The translations under genes were made by a program, and so were the position numbers. Below, one piece after another: positions 37,545-45,322 of a stretch of DNA of 64,000 nt (the stretch's first letter is position 1; the number at the start of each line of letters is the position of its first letter). The DNA is from Actinomycetota bacterium. Lineage in GTDB: Bacteria > Actinomycetota > Acidimicrobiia > Acidimicrobiales > Ilumatobacteraceae. The stretch covers positions 382,659 to 446,658 of the forward strand of contig JAUSLV010000011.1 of the NCBI GenBank assembly GCA_030645495.1. Direction: 5' to 3'. The notes beneath the pieces were generated by a model. It saw nothing but the letters and a program-made list of their open reading frames with translations. It was not told the origin of the DNA and did no database searches.

Positions 37545-37850
37545 ATGGCAGCGGTGGATGTCTTCGCGCAACGCGTCATTTCTGACGATCGATGGATGAA
37601 CGACGCAGCGTGTCGGGGGCTCACGCACCTGTTCTTCCCGCCGCCGGCCGAGCGGCCGCAGGCCCGCGACCGCCGTGAGTCGCTGGCCCGGCAGGTGTGC
37701 GAATCGTGCGAGGTGCACGGCACCTGTCGCCAGTTCGCCCGGGCCAACCACGAGTACGGGCTGTGGGGCGGTGAGAGCGAGGACGAGCGCCATGCAGCCG
37801 GGTTCCGGCTCATCGCGCCGATCGGCGTTCGTGCCCGCACCGCCGGCTGA
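37545..37850 (+). CDS. WhiB-family iron-sulfur transcriptional regulator
   Basis: 101 residues. The four cluster-binding cysteines are all present: AACRGL, then VCESCEVHGTC (C-x2-C-x5-C). The beta-turn motif appears as GLWGGESEDER, and a basic C-terminus follows. WhiB proteins bind a 4Fe-4S cluster and act with sigma factors on promoters for division, redox or nutrient responses. The spacing of the first Cys and the short C-terminus fit WhiB1/WhiB2-like proteins, but the subtype cannot be fixed. A perfect palindrome upstream suggests autoregulation or another regulator. No strong ribosome binding site (GGGGG seven bases upstream). Confidence 0.93.
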   Translation: MAAVDVFAQRVISDDRWMNDAACRGLTHLFFPPPAERPQARDRRESLARQVCESCEVHGTCRQFARANHEYGLWGGESEDERHAAGFRLIAPIGVRARTAG

Positions 37851-37886
37851 CGGGCCACCGACGGTCGGCGGCGCGGTTGCCGCGCG

Positions 37887-37892
37887 TACGAT
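37887..37892 (+). promoter_or_regulatory. -10 element of the APH-fold kinase gene, leaderless GTG
   Basis: TACGAT ends exactly 7 bases before GTG 37899. Confidence 0.6.
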
Positions 37893-37898
37893 GCGCGT

Positions 37899-38951
37899 GT
37901 GACCTCTTCGCTCCCCCATCGCAACGCCGCGGTCGCTGCCTGGGCCGAGTTTGGCGACCGGCGAACGATCGCCGCGATCGACGAGGTGAGCGCCAACGTT
38001 TCCACCAACCGCGTGTTCCGGCTGCACCTCGACGACGGCAGCACGGTGATCAGCAAGGTGTCGTCGTACGGCTCGTACTTCCTGTTCTACGAGGACCACG
38101 ACCGCCTCAACCGGTGTGCCCGCTTGCTCGACGGCACGCGCTTCCACGGCATGCTCGCCGAGGTGTGGCGACGCCCCGACGGGCACATCTTCACCTGGTA
38201 CGACCAGCGGATGTGGGCCGTGTTCTACGACGACGTCCCTCGCCGTGAGGCCCTGCCGCGGATCTTGAACGTCGGCCAGGTGCACAACCTCGGCCAGGAG
38301 ATCGCCGAGTTCCACCTGGCCTGCACCGACATCGCCCCGCGCATTCCGGCCGGTTCGAAGACGGTGAAAAGCGATGCGATCCACCTGCTCGACCTGCTCG
38401 AGAGCCCGTTCGCCACCCGCAATTTCGAGTTGCCTCCCGAATCCATTGGCATCCTGTGGAAGCACACGCACAAGTTTCTCGCCCGGCTCATCGAGGTGGG
38501 GTACGACGAGTGGCCGAAGATCCCGTTGCTCATCGACTGGAACCTGGGCAACTTCTCGGTGGCGCATGACGATGACGGCTCGTTCCACCTCTTCAGCCGG
38601 TGGGACTACGACTGGTTCCGCATCGAGCCGCGAGTACTCGACTTCTATTTCCTCTCACGCGTGTCCAGCAAGACCGGCGATCGCACCCGGTTCACCTATG
38701 GTCCGCACACCTTGGTCGAGCCGACGTTCCTCGAGTTCCTCCGGGCCTACCGGCGCACGTTCCCGATGTCCGACGAGGAGGTGACGTTCCTGCCGGAGGT
38801 GTACCGCTTCTTCATCCTCAACTACGTGGTCCGCGAGGGCGCGCGCTTCTTCCGACCCGACCTGTGCACGAAGTTCCGCCAAGACGCGGTGCGCAGCTAC
38901 CTTCCCGCCCTCGACCGCCTGGATGCGTCGCCGCTGATGTCCACGTCGTGA
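37899..38951 (+). CDS. APH-fold kinase-like protein
   Basis: 350 residues with weak similarity to the aminoglycoside phosphotransferase fold. The putative catalytic loop LLIDWNLGNFSV keeps the Asp and Asn of the HGDxxxxN pattern but lacks the leading His-Gly; the metal-binding loop would be RWDYDWFRIEPRVLDFYFLS. The N-lobe includes TVISKVSSYGSYFLFYEDHD. An active kinase with an unusual substrate and a pseudokinase are both possible. GTG 37899 is supported by a -10 at exactly -7. The enoyl-CoA hydratase gene starts 4 bases after its stop, and ribokinase follows, so the three may be co-transcribed. Confidence 0.72.
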   Translation: MTSSLPHRNAAVAAWAEFGDRRTIAAIDEVSANVSTNRVFRLHLDDGSTVISKVSSYGSYFLFYEDHDRLNRCARLLDGTRFHGMLAEVWRRPDGHIFTWYDQRMWAVFYDDVPRREALPRILNVGQVHNLGQEIAEFHLACTDIAPRIPAGSKTVKSDAIHLLDLLESPFATRNFELPPESIGILWKHTHKFLARLIEVGYDEWPKIPLLIDWNLGNFSVAHDDDGSFHLFSRWDYDWFRIEPRVLDFYFLSRVSSKTGDRTRFTYGPHTLVEPTFLEFLRAYRRTFPMSDEEVTFLPEVYRFFILNYVVREGARFFRPDLCTKFRQDAVRSYLPALDRLDASPLMSTS

Positions 38952-38955
38952 CACG

Positions 38956-39774
38956 ATGACGGTCGTGCAGTATGAACAGATCACCGTCGATCGTGAAGGC
39001 CCTGTAGTGGTCATCACACTCAACCGCCCCGAGAAGCTGAATGCGTGGACGCCGCGCATGGCCGAAGAGCAGGCACACGCGATCAACGAGGCGAACCTCG
39101 ATGCGAGTATCGGTGCGATCGTGATGACCGGCGCCGGTCGCGGGTTCTGTGCCGGTGCCGACATGGCCGACACGTTCCAGTCGCGCATCGACGGAGTCGA
39201 CCCCGGCAACGACACCGGCGGCGGCGTGGGCGGCATGCCGGCCGGCCTCGACTGGGTGGCGCTGGTACGCGCCAGCAAGCCGATCGTGTGCGCTGTCAAC
39301 GGCGCCGCCGTCGGCATCGGCGTCACCATGTGCCTTCCTGCCGACCAGATCATCACCACGCCCTCGGCGAAGTTCGGCATGGGCTTCATCAAGATGGGCC
39401 TCGTGCCCGAGCTCGCCAGCACGCGTCTGCTGGCAGCGCGGGTGGGGTTCGGCCGGGCGAGCGACCTGTTCCTGTCCGGGCGAGTGATCAGCGGCACCGA
39501 GGCACACGAGATCGGCCTGGCGGATCGGCTGTGCGCTCCGGAGGAACTGCTCGGCGAGGCGCTGGCGGTGGCCAACACCTACGCAGCCAACGCCGATCTC
39601 CAATTGCGGATGACGAAGCAACTGCTGACGGTGAACATGGTGGACACCGATCTGCACGCCATCCAGCATCGCGAGCAGCAGCTGTTGGCCGAGTGCTGGA
39701 AGAGCCCCGAGCACAAGGAGGCCGTCGCCGCGTTCCTCGAGAAGCGACCGCCGGTGTTCCGGCCGACGAGCTGA
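38956..39774 (+). CDS. Enoyl-CoA hydratase/isomerase-family protein
   Basis: 272-residue crotonase-fold enzyme. The N-terminus has VVVITLNRPEKLNAWTPRMA, the first oxyanion-hole loop is GRGFCAGADMADTFQ, and the second is VCAVNGAAVGIGVTMCLPAD. PSAKFGMGFIKMGLVPELAS carries one catalytic-region residue (E in LVPE); the other Glu position is less clear. It acts on fatty acyl-CoAs, as hydratase or isomerase. A second, distinct crotonase lies at 43625. The gene begins 4 bases after the kinase-like gene and ribokinase follows 7 bases on, so co-transcription is likely. Confidence 0.92.
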   Translation: MTVVQYEQITVDREGPVVVITLNRPEKLNAWTPRMAEEQAHAINEANLDASIGAIVMTGAGRGFCAGADMADTFQSRIDGVDPGNDTGGGVGGMPAGLDWVALVRASKPIVCAVNGAAVGIGVTMCLPADQIITTPSAKFGMGFIKMGLVPELASTRLLAARVGFGRASDLFLSGRVISGTEAHEIGLADRLCAPEELLGEALAVANTYAANADLQLRMTKQLLTVNMVDTDLHAIQHREQQLLAECWKSPEHKEAVAAFLEKRPPVFRPTS

Positions 39775-39781
39775 GGCGCGA

Positions 39782-40639
39782 ATGTTCGACGTGTGCGTGG
39801 TGGGAAGCGCCAACCTCGATCTCGTGGCCAGGGTGCAACGCCTGCCCGGCCCTGGTGAGACGGTCGGTGGATCGAGCTACGCCGAGTACCCCGGCGGCAA
39901 AGGGCTGAACCAAGCGGTGGCCGCAGCCCGCGCCGGTGCCCGGGTTGCGCTCGTGGGCGCTGTGGGCGACGACTCGGCGGGCACGGTGCTGCTGGCGGTA
40001 ATGGCAGCCGACGGCATCGACGCGGCTGGTGTGGGCCGGGTGTCCGAGCCGACGGGCCGTGCGCTGATCGGCGTCAGCGCGAGCGGAGAGAACTCGATCA
40101 TCGTCGTACCCGGCGCCAACGGCACAGTGACGGGTGACGACGTGCCTGCGGCGAAGGTAGTTCTCGCGCAGTTGGAAGTGCCGCTGCACGCGGTGGAGGG
40201 CGCGCTGCTGGCAGCTCGTGCGGCGGGCGCCAGCACGGTGTTGAACCCCGCGCCGGCGCGTCCGCTCGACGAGTCGCTGCTGCGGCTGTGCGATGTGGTG
40301 GTACCCAATGAGCACGAGGTGCAGCTGCTGGGCGGGGCAGCGCACCTGCTCGCGCTGGGCGCGCGGGCGGTGATCGTCACCCTCGGTGGCGATGGCGCCG
40401 ACCTTCACACAGCCACCGGTGTGGTGCACGTGCCGCCGTTCCGCGTCACCCCGATCGACACCACCGCGGCAGGCGACTCGTTTTGTGGCGCGCTGTGCGC
40501 GCGCCTGGCCGCGGGCGACGAGCTCCCGGTGGCAATGCGGTTCGCCGCCGCGGCCGGCGCGCTGTGCACCACCGTTGCCGGTGCCGTGCCCTCCATCCCC
40601 CACCGTGCTGCGATCGAGGCCCTGCTCAGCGGAGGGTGA
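39782..40639 (+). CDS. rbsK: Ribokinase (PfkB family)
   Basis: 285 residues. The PfkB N-terminal signature is VGSANLDLVARVQRLPGPGE with GGKGLNQAVAAARAGARVAL, and the C-terminal signature is DTTAAGDSFCGALCARLAAG, whose Asp (in AAGD) is the catalytic base. It phosphorylates ribose or deoxyribose at O5. Related sugars are possible. It starts 7 bases after the enoyl-CoA hydratase. Its 3' end overlaps the convergent prmA gene by 14 bases. A ribose transporter is not present nearby, so the substrate may come from nucleoside salvage. Confidence 0.9.
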   Translation: MFDVCVVGSANLDLVARVQRLPGPGETVGGSSYAEYPGGKGLNQAVAAARAGARVALVGAVGDDSAGTVLLAVMAADGIDAAGVGRVSEPTGRALIGVSASGENSIIVVPGANGTVTGDDVPAAKVVLAQLEVPLHAVEGALLAARAAGASTVLNPAPARPLDESLLRLCDVVVPNEHEVQLLGGAAHLLALGARAVIVTLGGDGADLHTATGVVHVPPFRVTPIDTTAAGDSFCGALCARLAAGDELPVAMRFAAAAGALCTTVAGAVPSIPHRAAIEALLSGG

Positions 40640-41423
40640 CAGCCACCCAGCCGTCCAGCTCGTCGGTGGCCACCACGTGCAGCGGCGCCAACGCATCGAG
40701 CACGTGTGCGTGCGCGGCGGCGAGGATGCCGCTGACCACGAGTGCGCCTCCAGGCGCAACGACCCGCCGCAGGTCGGGGGCCAGCGCGACCAACGTTGGA
40801 GCGAGGATGTTCGCCGCAACCACGTCGAAGGTGCCGGTCACGTCACCCAGCAGCGTCGTGCTGACCGTCAGCCGCTGGGCGACACCATTAGCGGCCGCAT
40901 TCGCACGGGTGGTCGGCACGGCGGCCGGCGCGATGTCGATACCGACTGCCGATGCAGCGCCGAACACGCACGCGCCGATTGCCAGCACGCCGGACCCGCA
41001 GCCCACGTCGAGCACGGTGCACCCCGGTGTCACCAGTCGGCGCAGTGCGCGCAGCGACAGGATCGTGGTGGGGTGGTCGCCCATCCCGAACGTTGAGCCC
41101 GGTTCGATGTGCAGCACCGTGGTGCCGGGCGGCGCGTCGTACGGCACCCACGCCGGGCGCACCACCAGATCGGGGCCCACCACGATCGGCTCGGCGAACT
41201 CGCGCCAGGTGTCCGCGACGCGTTCGTCCACCTCCACCAACCGCCATGGCCACTGTGCCGGCCATTCGATGGTGGTGGGGTCGGTGTCGCCCAGCGAGGT
41301 CCACAGTTCGACGCCGCCGTCGGCCGTCGCTCGCTCCTCGACCGCTACCACGCCGAGCCCCCACAGCGCGTCGGACGCCACCTCCACGTCCTCGGGCCGG
41401 ACACTCACCACGAACGCGAGCAT
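40626..41423 (-). CDS. prmA: Ribosomal protein L11 methyltransferase
   Basis: 265-residue SAM-dependent methyltransferase. The SAM-binding motif is VLDVGCGSGVLAIGACVFGA, preceded by EPGSTFGMGDHPTTILSLRA, the hallmark of PrmA, and followed by FDVVAANILAPTLVALAPDL, its NIL-type active-site loop. It trimethylates ribosomal protein L11. The start codon shares one base with the stop of the upstream gamma-carbonic-anhydrase gene (TGATG), so the two are translationally coupled. The large apparent reading frame that continues upstream is a shadow of the plus-strand RG-repeat gene. Confidence 0.9.
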   Translation of the reverse strand: MLAFVVSVRPEDVEVASDALWGLGVVAVEERATADGGVELWTSLGDTDPTTIEWPAQWPWRLVEVDERVADTWREFAEPIVVGPDLVVRPAWVPYDAPPGTTVLHIEPGSTFGMGDHPTTILSLRALRRLVTPGCTVLDVGCGSGVLAIGACVFGAASAVGIDIAPAAVPTTRANAAANGVAQRLTVSTTLLGDVTGTFDVVAANILAPTLVALAPDLRRVVAPGGALVVSGILAAAHAHVLDALAPLHVVATDELDGWVAVTLR

Positions 41424-41941
41424 CAACCGATGCGCCGCAGGTTCTCGCGGTACTGGCGGCCGCGCTGCACGTACACGAGCGCGCCCTGCACGGCCATGTC
41501 GGCCCGGGCGCGGCCGGCCTTGATCACCGCTGGCATGCCGACGGCCAGTGCGCCGGACGGCACTTCTGTGTCGTCGAGCACGACGGCGTTGGCCGCCACG
41601 ACGGCTCCGCTGCGCACCACCACCCTGTGCAACACGATCGAGGCGTTGCCGATGAGGCAGCCCGACTCGATCGTGCAGCCCTCGAGGTGCACCATGTGGC
41701 CCACCACGCAGTCGTCGCCGACCGTGGTGCCGTACTCCCTGGTGGTGTGCAGTACGCAGTTGTCCTGGATGCTCGTGCGCTCGCCGATGCGGATGAACCC
41801 TTCGTCGCCGCGCAGTACGGCACCGGGCCACACCGAGCTCTCCGCGCCGATGGTGACGTTGCCGATCACCACTGCGTCGGGGTGGATGTAGGCCTCGGGG
41901 TGGATGGTGGGAACGAGGTCGCCGAGCGCGTAGATGGGCAC
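41423..41941 (-). CDS. Gamma-carbonic-anhydrase-family hexapeptide-repeat protein
   Basis: 172 residues of left-handed beta-helix with hexapeptide repeats (IHPDAVVIGNVTIGAESSVW, VRSGAVVAANAVVLDDTEVP). Metal-ligand histidines are visible in DNCVLHTTREY and VVGHMVHLEGC, the pattern of gamma-class carbonic anhydrases. The catalytic Glu loop of the archaeal Cam enzyme is absent, as in most bacterial (YrdA/CamH-like) members. GTG 41941 is chosen because TACCCT (41953-41948) ends exactly at -7. It is coupled with prmA downstream. Confidence 0.9.
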   Translation of the reverse strand: MPIYALGDLVPTIHPEAYIHPDAVVIGNVTIGAESSVWPGAVLRGDEGFIRIGERTSIQDNCVLHTTREYGTTVGDDCVVGHMVHLEGCTIESGCLIGNASIVLHRVVVRSGAVVAANAVVLDDTEVPSGALAVGMPAVIKAGRARADMAVQGALVYVQRGRQYRENLRRIG

Positions 41942-41947
41942 GTGCGA

Positions 41948-41953
41948 AGGGTA
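41948..41953 (-). promoter_or_regulatory. -10 element of the carbonic-anhydrase-like gene, leaderless GTG
   Basis: TACCCT on the minus strand ends exactly 7 bases before GTG 41941. Confidence 0.6.
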
Positions 41954-42008
41954 TCGATCTGTTCTGCTGTGGAGCGAAGTGCCCTCCAGCGGATACCGTG
42001 GAGGCCCT

Positions 42009-43583
42009 ATGTCCCGCAGGATCGAAATCGAGCTCACCAGTGCGCGCCCCGACGGCACCTGGACCTGGCGAGCCGCAGGTGCTCAGAAGCCCAAAGGCGT
42101 GCTCGACGGCGCGCTGCTCCCCTCCCACGCAGCCATCGGCCTCGTGGTCAAGGCCGACGCGGAGTACGAGATGGACGGCATCACGATCCTGTCGGTCAGC
42201 TCCACCAAGCAGAAGGCCGACAAGGGCGGCCTGCTCGAACTGATCCCCAGCGAGAAGCCGTTCGAGGCCGTCACGCAGCAGCTGGCCCGCAAGGAGCGCG
42301 GCGAGCGCAGCGACCGCGACCGTGGCGATCGGCGTGATCGTGGCCCGCGCCGCGAAGGTGGCCCCGGCGGCGACCGTGGCCCGCGCCGCGACCGTCCCGC
42401 AGGCGAAGGTGCCCCTGGTGGCGACCGTCGTCCGCGCCGCGATGGCGCCCCTGGTGGCGAGCGCGGCCCGCGCCGCGAAGGTGGCCCCGGCGGCGACCGT
42501 CGTCCGCGCTTCGAGGCCCCGCCCGAGCTGCCGCAGCGCCCCAAGGCAAAGCGCCTCAAGCCCGGCCGCGCGCACCGCAATGCCGTGATGGCCGACCTGC
42601 CCGAGGCACAGAAAGCAGTGGCCGAGCGCGCCCTGGCCGGTGGCCTGCCCGCCGTGCGCCAAGCCGTCATCGAGCAGAACACCCGCCTCAAGTCGGAGGG
42701 CAAGGAAGAGATCCCGGCGGCCGGTCTGCTGGCGATCGCCGAGCAGCTGCTGCCGAAGCTGCGCGTCGCCGAATGGCTCGACCGTGCCGATGCCGCCCTG
42801 GCCGACCTCGAAGACCTCGACCTGCGCGACCTGCGCAGCGTGGTGGCCGGCGCGGACGATCCGATGGTCGCTCGCGACGAGACCACCCGTGTGGTGTCCG
42901 CCAAGCTCAAGGAAGCGCTGGTCACCAAGCAGGAGAAGGAACTCGCGCTGTGGTTCGAGGACATCGATGCCGCCATCGGTGTCGGTCGTGTCGTGCGCGC
43001 GCTCAAGCTGTCGTCGCAGCCGCCGAAGGCCGGCGTGCGGTTCCCGGCCGAGATCGCCGGTCGCCTGGTGGCCGCGGCCACGGGCAGCCTCACCACCGAT
43101 GCCCTCCCCGACCGCTGGGCGGCGGTGCTCGAGGCCGTTGCCTTCAGCCCGATCCGCACCCAGGTCACCCCGGCCGCCAAGCCGGCGCAGGTGAACGACG
43201 AGTTGCTCGCCACGGTGAAGCGGGTCGGCTCGTTGCTGCCGCAGGTCGCCGCGTTGTTCGGCATCGAGGTCGATGCCAAGTCGCAGCCCAAGCCGCTGCG
43301 CCCCACCCGCCCCGGTGCGCCCACCAAGGCCGGCGCCAAGCCGGCGCCGCGACCCCCGGCTCCCAAGCCCGCCGCCCCGGCAGCTCCCAAGGCGGCTGTG
43401 CCGGCCCCGGCAGCCGCCGAGGCTGCCGCTGCCGAAGCGGTGCCGGTCGTCGAAGCGACCGCCGCCGCCGAGGATGTGGCCGCGCCTGCGGAGGAGTCTC
43501 CCGCCGCCGAGATCGCACCTGCGCCCGAGGAACTGCCCGCTGCCGTGGAAGCGGCCGTCGTCGAAGAGATCCCCGGCGCCTGA
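42009..43583 (+). CDS. RG-repeat, Pro/Ala-rich protein of unknown function, probable RNA binder
   Basis: 524 residues in three parts. Residues 1-90 form a small beta-rich domain (IGLVVKADAEYEMDGITILS). Residues ~95-167 are a tandem Arg/Gly-rich region built on a 12-residue unit like RGPRREGGPGGD, resembling eukaryotic RGG boxes. Residues ~175-430 are helical (AERALAGGLPAVRQAVIEQN, LDRADAALADLEDLDLRDLR), and the C-terminus is Pro/Ala/Glu-rich and disordered. RG repeats usually bind RNA; nothing enzymatic is visible. The start ATG 42009 has TACCGT ending at -10. I do not recognise a named family. It is probably cytoplasmic. Confidence 0.8.
   Translation: MSRRIEIELTSARPDGTWTWRAAGAQKPKGVLDGALLPSHAAIGLVVKADAEYEMDGITILSVSSTKQKADKGGLLELIPSEKPFEAVTQQLARKERGERSDRDRGDRRDRGPRREGGPGGDRGPRRDRPAGEGAPGGDRRPRRDGAPGGERGPRREGGPGGDRRPRFEAPPELPQRPKAKRLKPGRAHRNAVMADLPEAQKAVAERALAGGLPAVRQAVIEQNTRLKSEGKEEIPAAGLLAIAEQLLPKLRVAEWLDRADAALADLEDLDLRDLRSVVAGADDPMVARDETTRVVSAKLKEALVTKQEKELALWFEDIDAAIGVGRVVRALKLSSQPPKAGVRFPAEIAGRLVAAATGSLTTDALPDRWAAVLEAVAFSPIRTQVTPAAKPAQVNDELLATVKRVGSLLPQVAALFGIEVDAKSQPKPLRPTRPGAPTKAGAKPAPRPPAPKPAAPAAPKAAVPAPAAAEAAAAEAVPVVEATAAAEDVAAPAEESPAAEIAPAPEELPAAVEAAVVEEIPGA
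42339..42509 (+). repeat. Tandem 36-base repeat encoding the RG-rich segment
   Basis: Four imperfect copies of a 36-base unit (one expanded by 15 bases) encode the RGPRR(E/D)G-type dodecapeptides, plus a partial copy. Copies 1 and 4 are nearly identical in DNA, implying recent duplication or gene conversion. Confidence 0.75.
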
Positions 43584-43612
43584 CCGCTTCGGTCGCACAC
43601 GCGCCCGATCAA

Positions 43613-43618
43613 TACAGT
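43613..43618 (+). promoter_or_regulatory. -10 element of the second enoyl-CoA hydratase gene, leaderless geometry
   Basis: TACAGT ends exactly 7 bases before ATG 43625. Confidence 0.6.
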
Positions 43619-43624
43619 GTCGGC

Positions 43625-44410
43625 ATGTCCGACATCGTCACCTATGAAGTCCGCGGTCGCATTGCGATCATCACGCTGAACCGCCCCGAGGCGCGCAATG
43701 CCGTCAATGGTGATGTCGCCAACGGCGTGGAAGCGGCGATCGATCAGCTCGAGGCCGACCCTGGCGTGTGGGTGGGCATTCTCACCGCCAACACCGCCGG
43801 CCAGGACAAGCCGGTGTTCTGCGCGGGCGCAGATCTGAAGGCGATCAACTCGGGGCAGGCCGGCGGCCTGGCCACCAAGCGCGGCGGCTTCGGCGGCTTC
43901 GTGTACCGCGAGCGCAACAAGCCGATCATCGTCGCCGTCGACGGTCTGGCAACCGCCGGTGGGTGCGAGCTGGTGCTGGCGGCCGACCTCGTGGTGGCCA
44001 CCACACGCTCGTCGTTCGGCCTCGCGGAAGTGAAGCGCAACCTGATCGCCGGTGCGGGCGGGCTGTTTCGCCTCCCGCGGGCCATCGGGCAGGCCGCGGC
44101 GATGGAAGCGATCCTCACCGGCGAGCCGATTCCTGCCGAGCGTGCGTACCACCTGGGGTTGATCAGCCGACTGGTGCAGCCGGGCGCTGCACTCGACGAG
44201 GCGCTGGCCCTCGCCGCCAAGATCTGCGAATCGGCGCCGTTGGCGGTGTGGGCCAGCCGCAAGATCGTGCTGGCCTCGGCCTACGAGGACGACGAGACGC
44301 TGAAGGACATGACGAACAAGGAGTTCGGGGCGATCCTGGCCTCGGAGGACACCAAAGAGGGGCTCACCGCCTTCATCGAGAAGCGCCCCCCGAGCTGGCA
44401 AGGCCGCTGA
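43625..44410 (+). CDS. Enoyl-CoA hydratase (crotonase family)
   Basis: 261 residues. IAIITLNRPEARNAVNGDVA opens the crotonase fold, KPVFCAGADLKAINSG and VDGLATAGGCELVLAADLVV form the oxyanion hole, and SSFGLAEVKRNLIAGAGGLF contains one catalytic Glu (in LAEVKRN). It hydrates enoyl-CoAs in fatty-acid oxidation. It is clearly a different subfamily from the enzyme at 38956 (the two differ strongly around the active-site loops). A leaderless mRNA is predicted. It is convergent with the acetyltransferase gene. Confidence 0.93.
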   Translation: MSDIVTYEVRGRIAIITLNRPEARNAVNGDVANGVEAAIDQLEADPGVWVGILTANTAGQDKPVFCAGADLKAINSGQAGGLATKRGGFGGFVYRERNKPIIVAVDGLATAGGCELVLAADLVVATTRSSFGLAEVKRNLIAGAGGLFRLPRAIGQAAAMEAILTGEPIPAERAYHLGLISRLVQPGAALDEALALAAKICESAPLAVWASRKIVLASAYEDDETLKDMTNKEFGAILASEDTKEGLTAFIEKRPPSWQGR

Positions 44411-44449
44411 CCTGGGTGTTCCCCGGGCCAGCAGTGGCCGCAACGCCCG

Positions 44450-44893
44450 TCAGAGGGCCTTCCAGAGGGTGATCCGGCGAGCGGTGATCCCGGCGCGCTC
44501 GTACAGATTCTTCGTGTCACGGTCGCCGGGCAGGGCTGTTCCCTCCAACGCCGTGCAGCCACTGCTGCGGGCATGCGCCAGCGCTGCCTCCAGCAACCAG
44601 TCGCCGAAGCCCAGTTGGCGGGCCTCGGGCCGCACGTACACCTGCAGCACCTCGGCCGTGCCATCGTCGCGCAGCGCCAGCTCGAGGTAGCCGACGACGA
44701 GGTCGTCGTAGGTCGCCACCCAGACGGCGCGGTCGGCCCGGTCGACCAGCGGGGCCCACTCCCCCACGACCGGGTGTTCGCTGAGGTGCACCGGCCCGCC
44801 GCGTTGCTGCACCAGCTCGGCCCGTGCGCGTGCCTCCAGCTCGGCCACGGCGGTGGCATCATGGGCCGTCAGCACGCGTACGGCCTCGATCAT
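44450..44893 (-). CDS. GNAT-family N-acetyltransferase
   Basis: 147 residues. The GNAT fold is seen in VWVATYDDLVVGYLELALRD, the acetyl-CoA-binding region EVLQVYVRPEARQLGFGDWL (equivalent to the R/Q-x-x-G-x-G/A loop) and NLYERAGITARRITLWKA. Substrate unknown. The start shares one base with the upstream stop (TGATG), so it is the third gene of a coupled operon with the DUF4193-type gene and the helical protein gene. Confidence 0.88.
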   Translation of the reverse strand: MIEAVRVLTAHDATAVAELEARARAELVQQRGGPVHLSEHPVVGEWAPLVDRADRAVWVATYDDLVVGYLELALRDDGTAEVLQVYVRPEARQLGFGDWLLEAALAHARSSGCTALEGTALPGDRDTKNLYERAGITARRITLWKAL

Positions 44894-45315
44894 CAGGTGC
44901 CCAGCAGCTGGTCGATGCGGTGCAGGATCGTGCGCCTGCCGCGACCATCGGCCTCGTAGGCCCGGATCAGATGCAGATCCGCGTGCGGTAGACGCAGCAG
45001 CAGCTGCACGATCTGGGCCGCGGCCAAGTCGTCGTAGCCGTCGAACGGCGGACGCGAACTGCCGGGGCGAGACGCCGCCACTGGCGACTGCTCGTTGGCC
45101 GGCTGCTGCGGGGCGAGACGCTTCTCGATCTCCCTGCGTCCGGTGGTGACCGCCATCTCGCCGATCCAGCGCGCGACGCGCACACGGTTCTCGAGGCGAG
45201 CGCGGCCGTCGGCCACCAGTTTCGGCAAGTCGTGGCGTGCCTGGGCAACCATGCCCGCCGGCGCGTAGACCACGAGATCGAGCACCTTCTCGATGAGCGG
45301 GCGCTGATCGGTCAT
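44893..45315 (-). CDS. Helical protein of unknown function
   Basis: 140 residues. The first half is a predicted amphipathic helix with a hydrophobic stretch (LIEKVLDLVVYAPAGMVAQA) that could attach to a membrane or lipid surface. After a disordered Pro/Ser linker, the C-terminus contains a short domain (DDLAAAQIVQLLLRLPHADL and HLIRAYEADGRGRRTILHRI) that looks like a small helical bundle. No recognised family. It lies between the DUF4193-type acidic protein (7 bases upstream) and the acetyltransferase (one-base overlap). Confidence 0.75.
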   Translation of the reverse strand: MTDQRPLIEKVLDLVVYAPAGMVAQARHDLPKLVADGRARLENRVRVARWIGEMAVTTGRREIEKRLAPQQPANEQSPVAASRPGSSRPPFDGYDDLAAAQIVQLLLRLPHADLHLIRAYEADGRGRRTILHRIDQLLGT

Positions 45316-45322
45316 CTGCTGC

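Noticed and set aside
40626-43598. A 990-codon frame extending upstream of prmA
   Set aside because: It runs antisense through the RG-repeat gene and carbonic-anhydrase gene; only the C-terminal 265 codons are PrmA, with a start coupled to the preceding stop.
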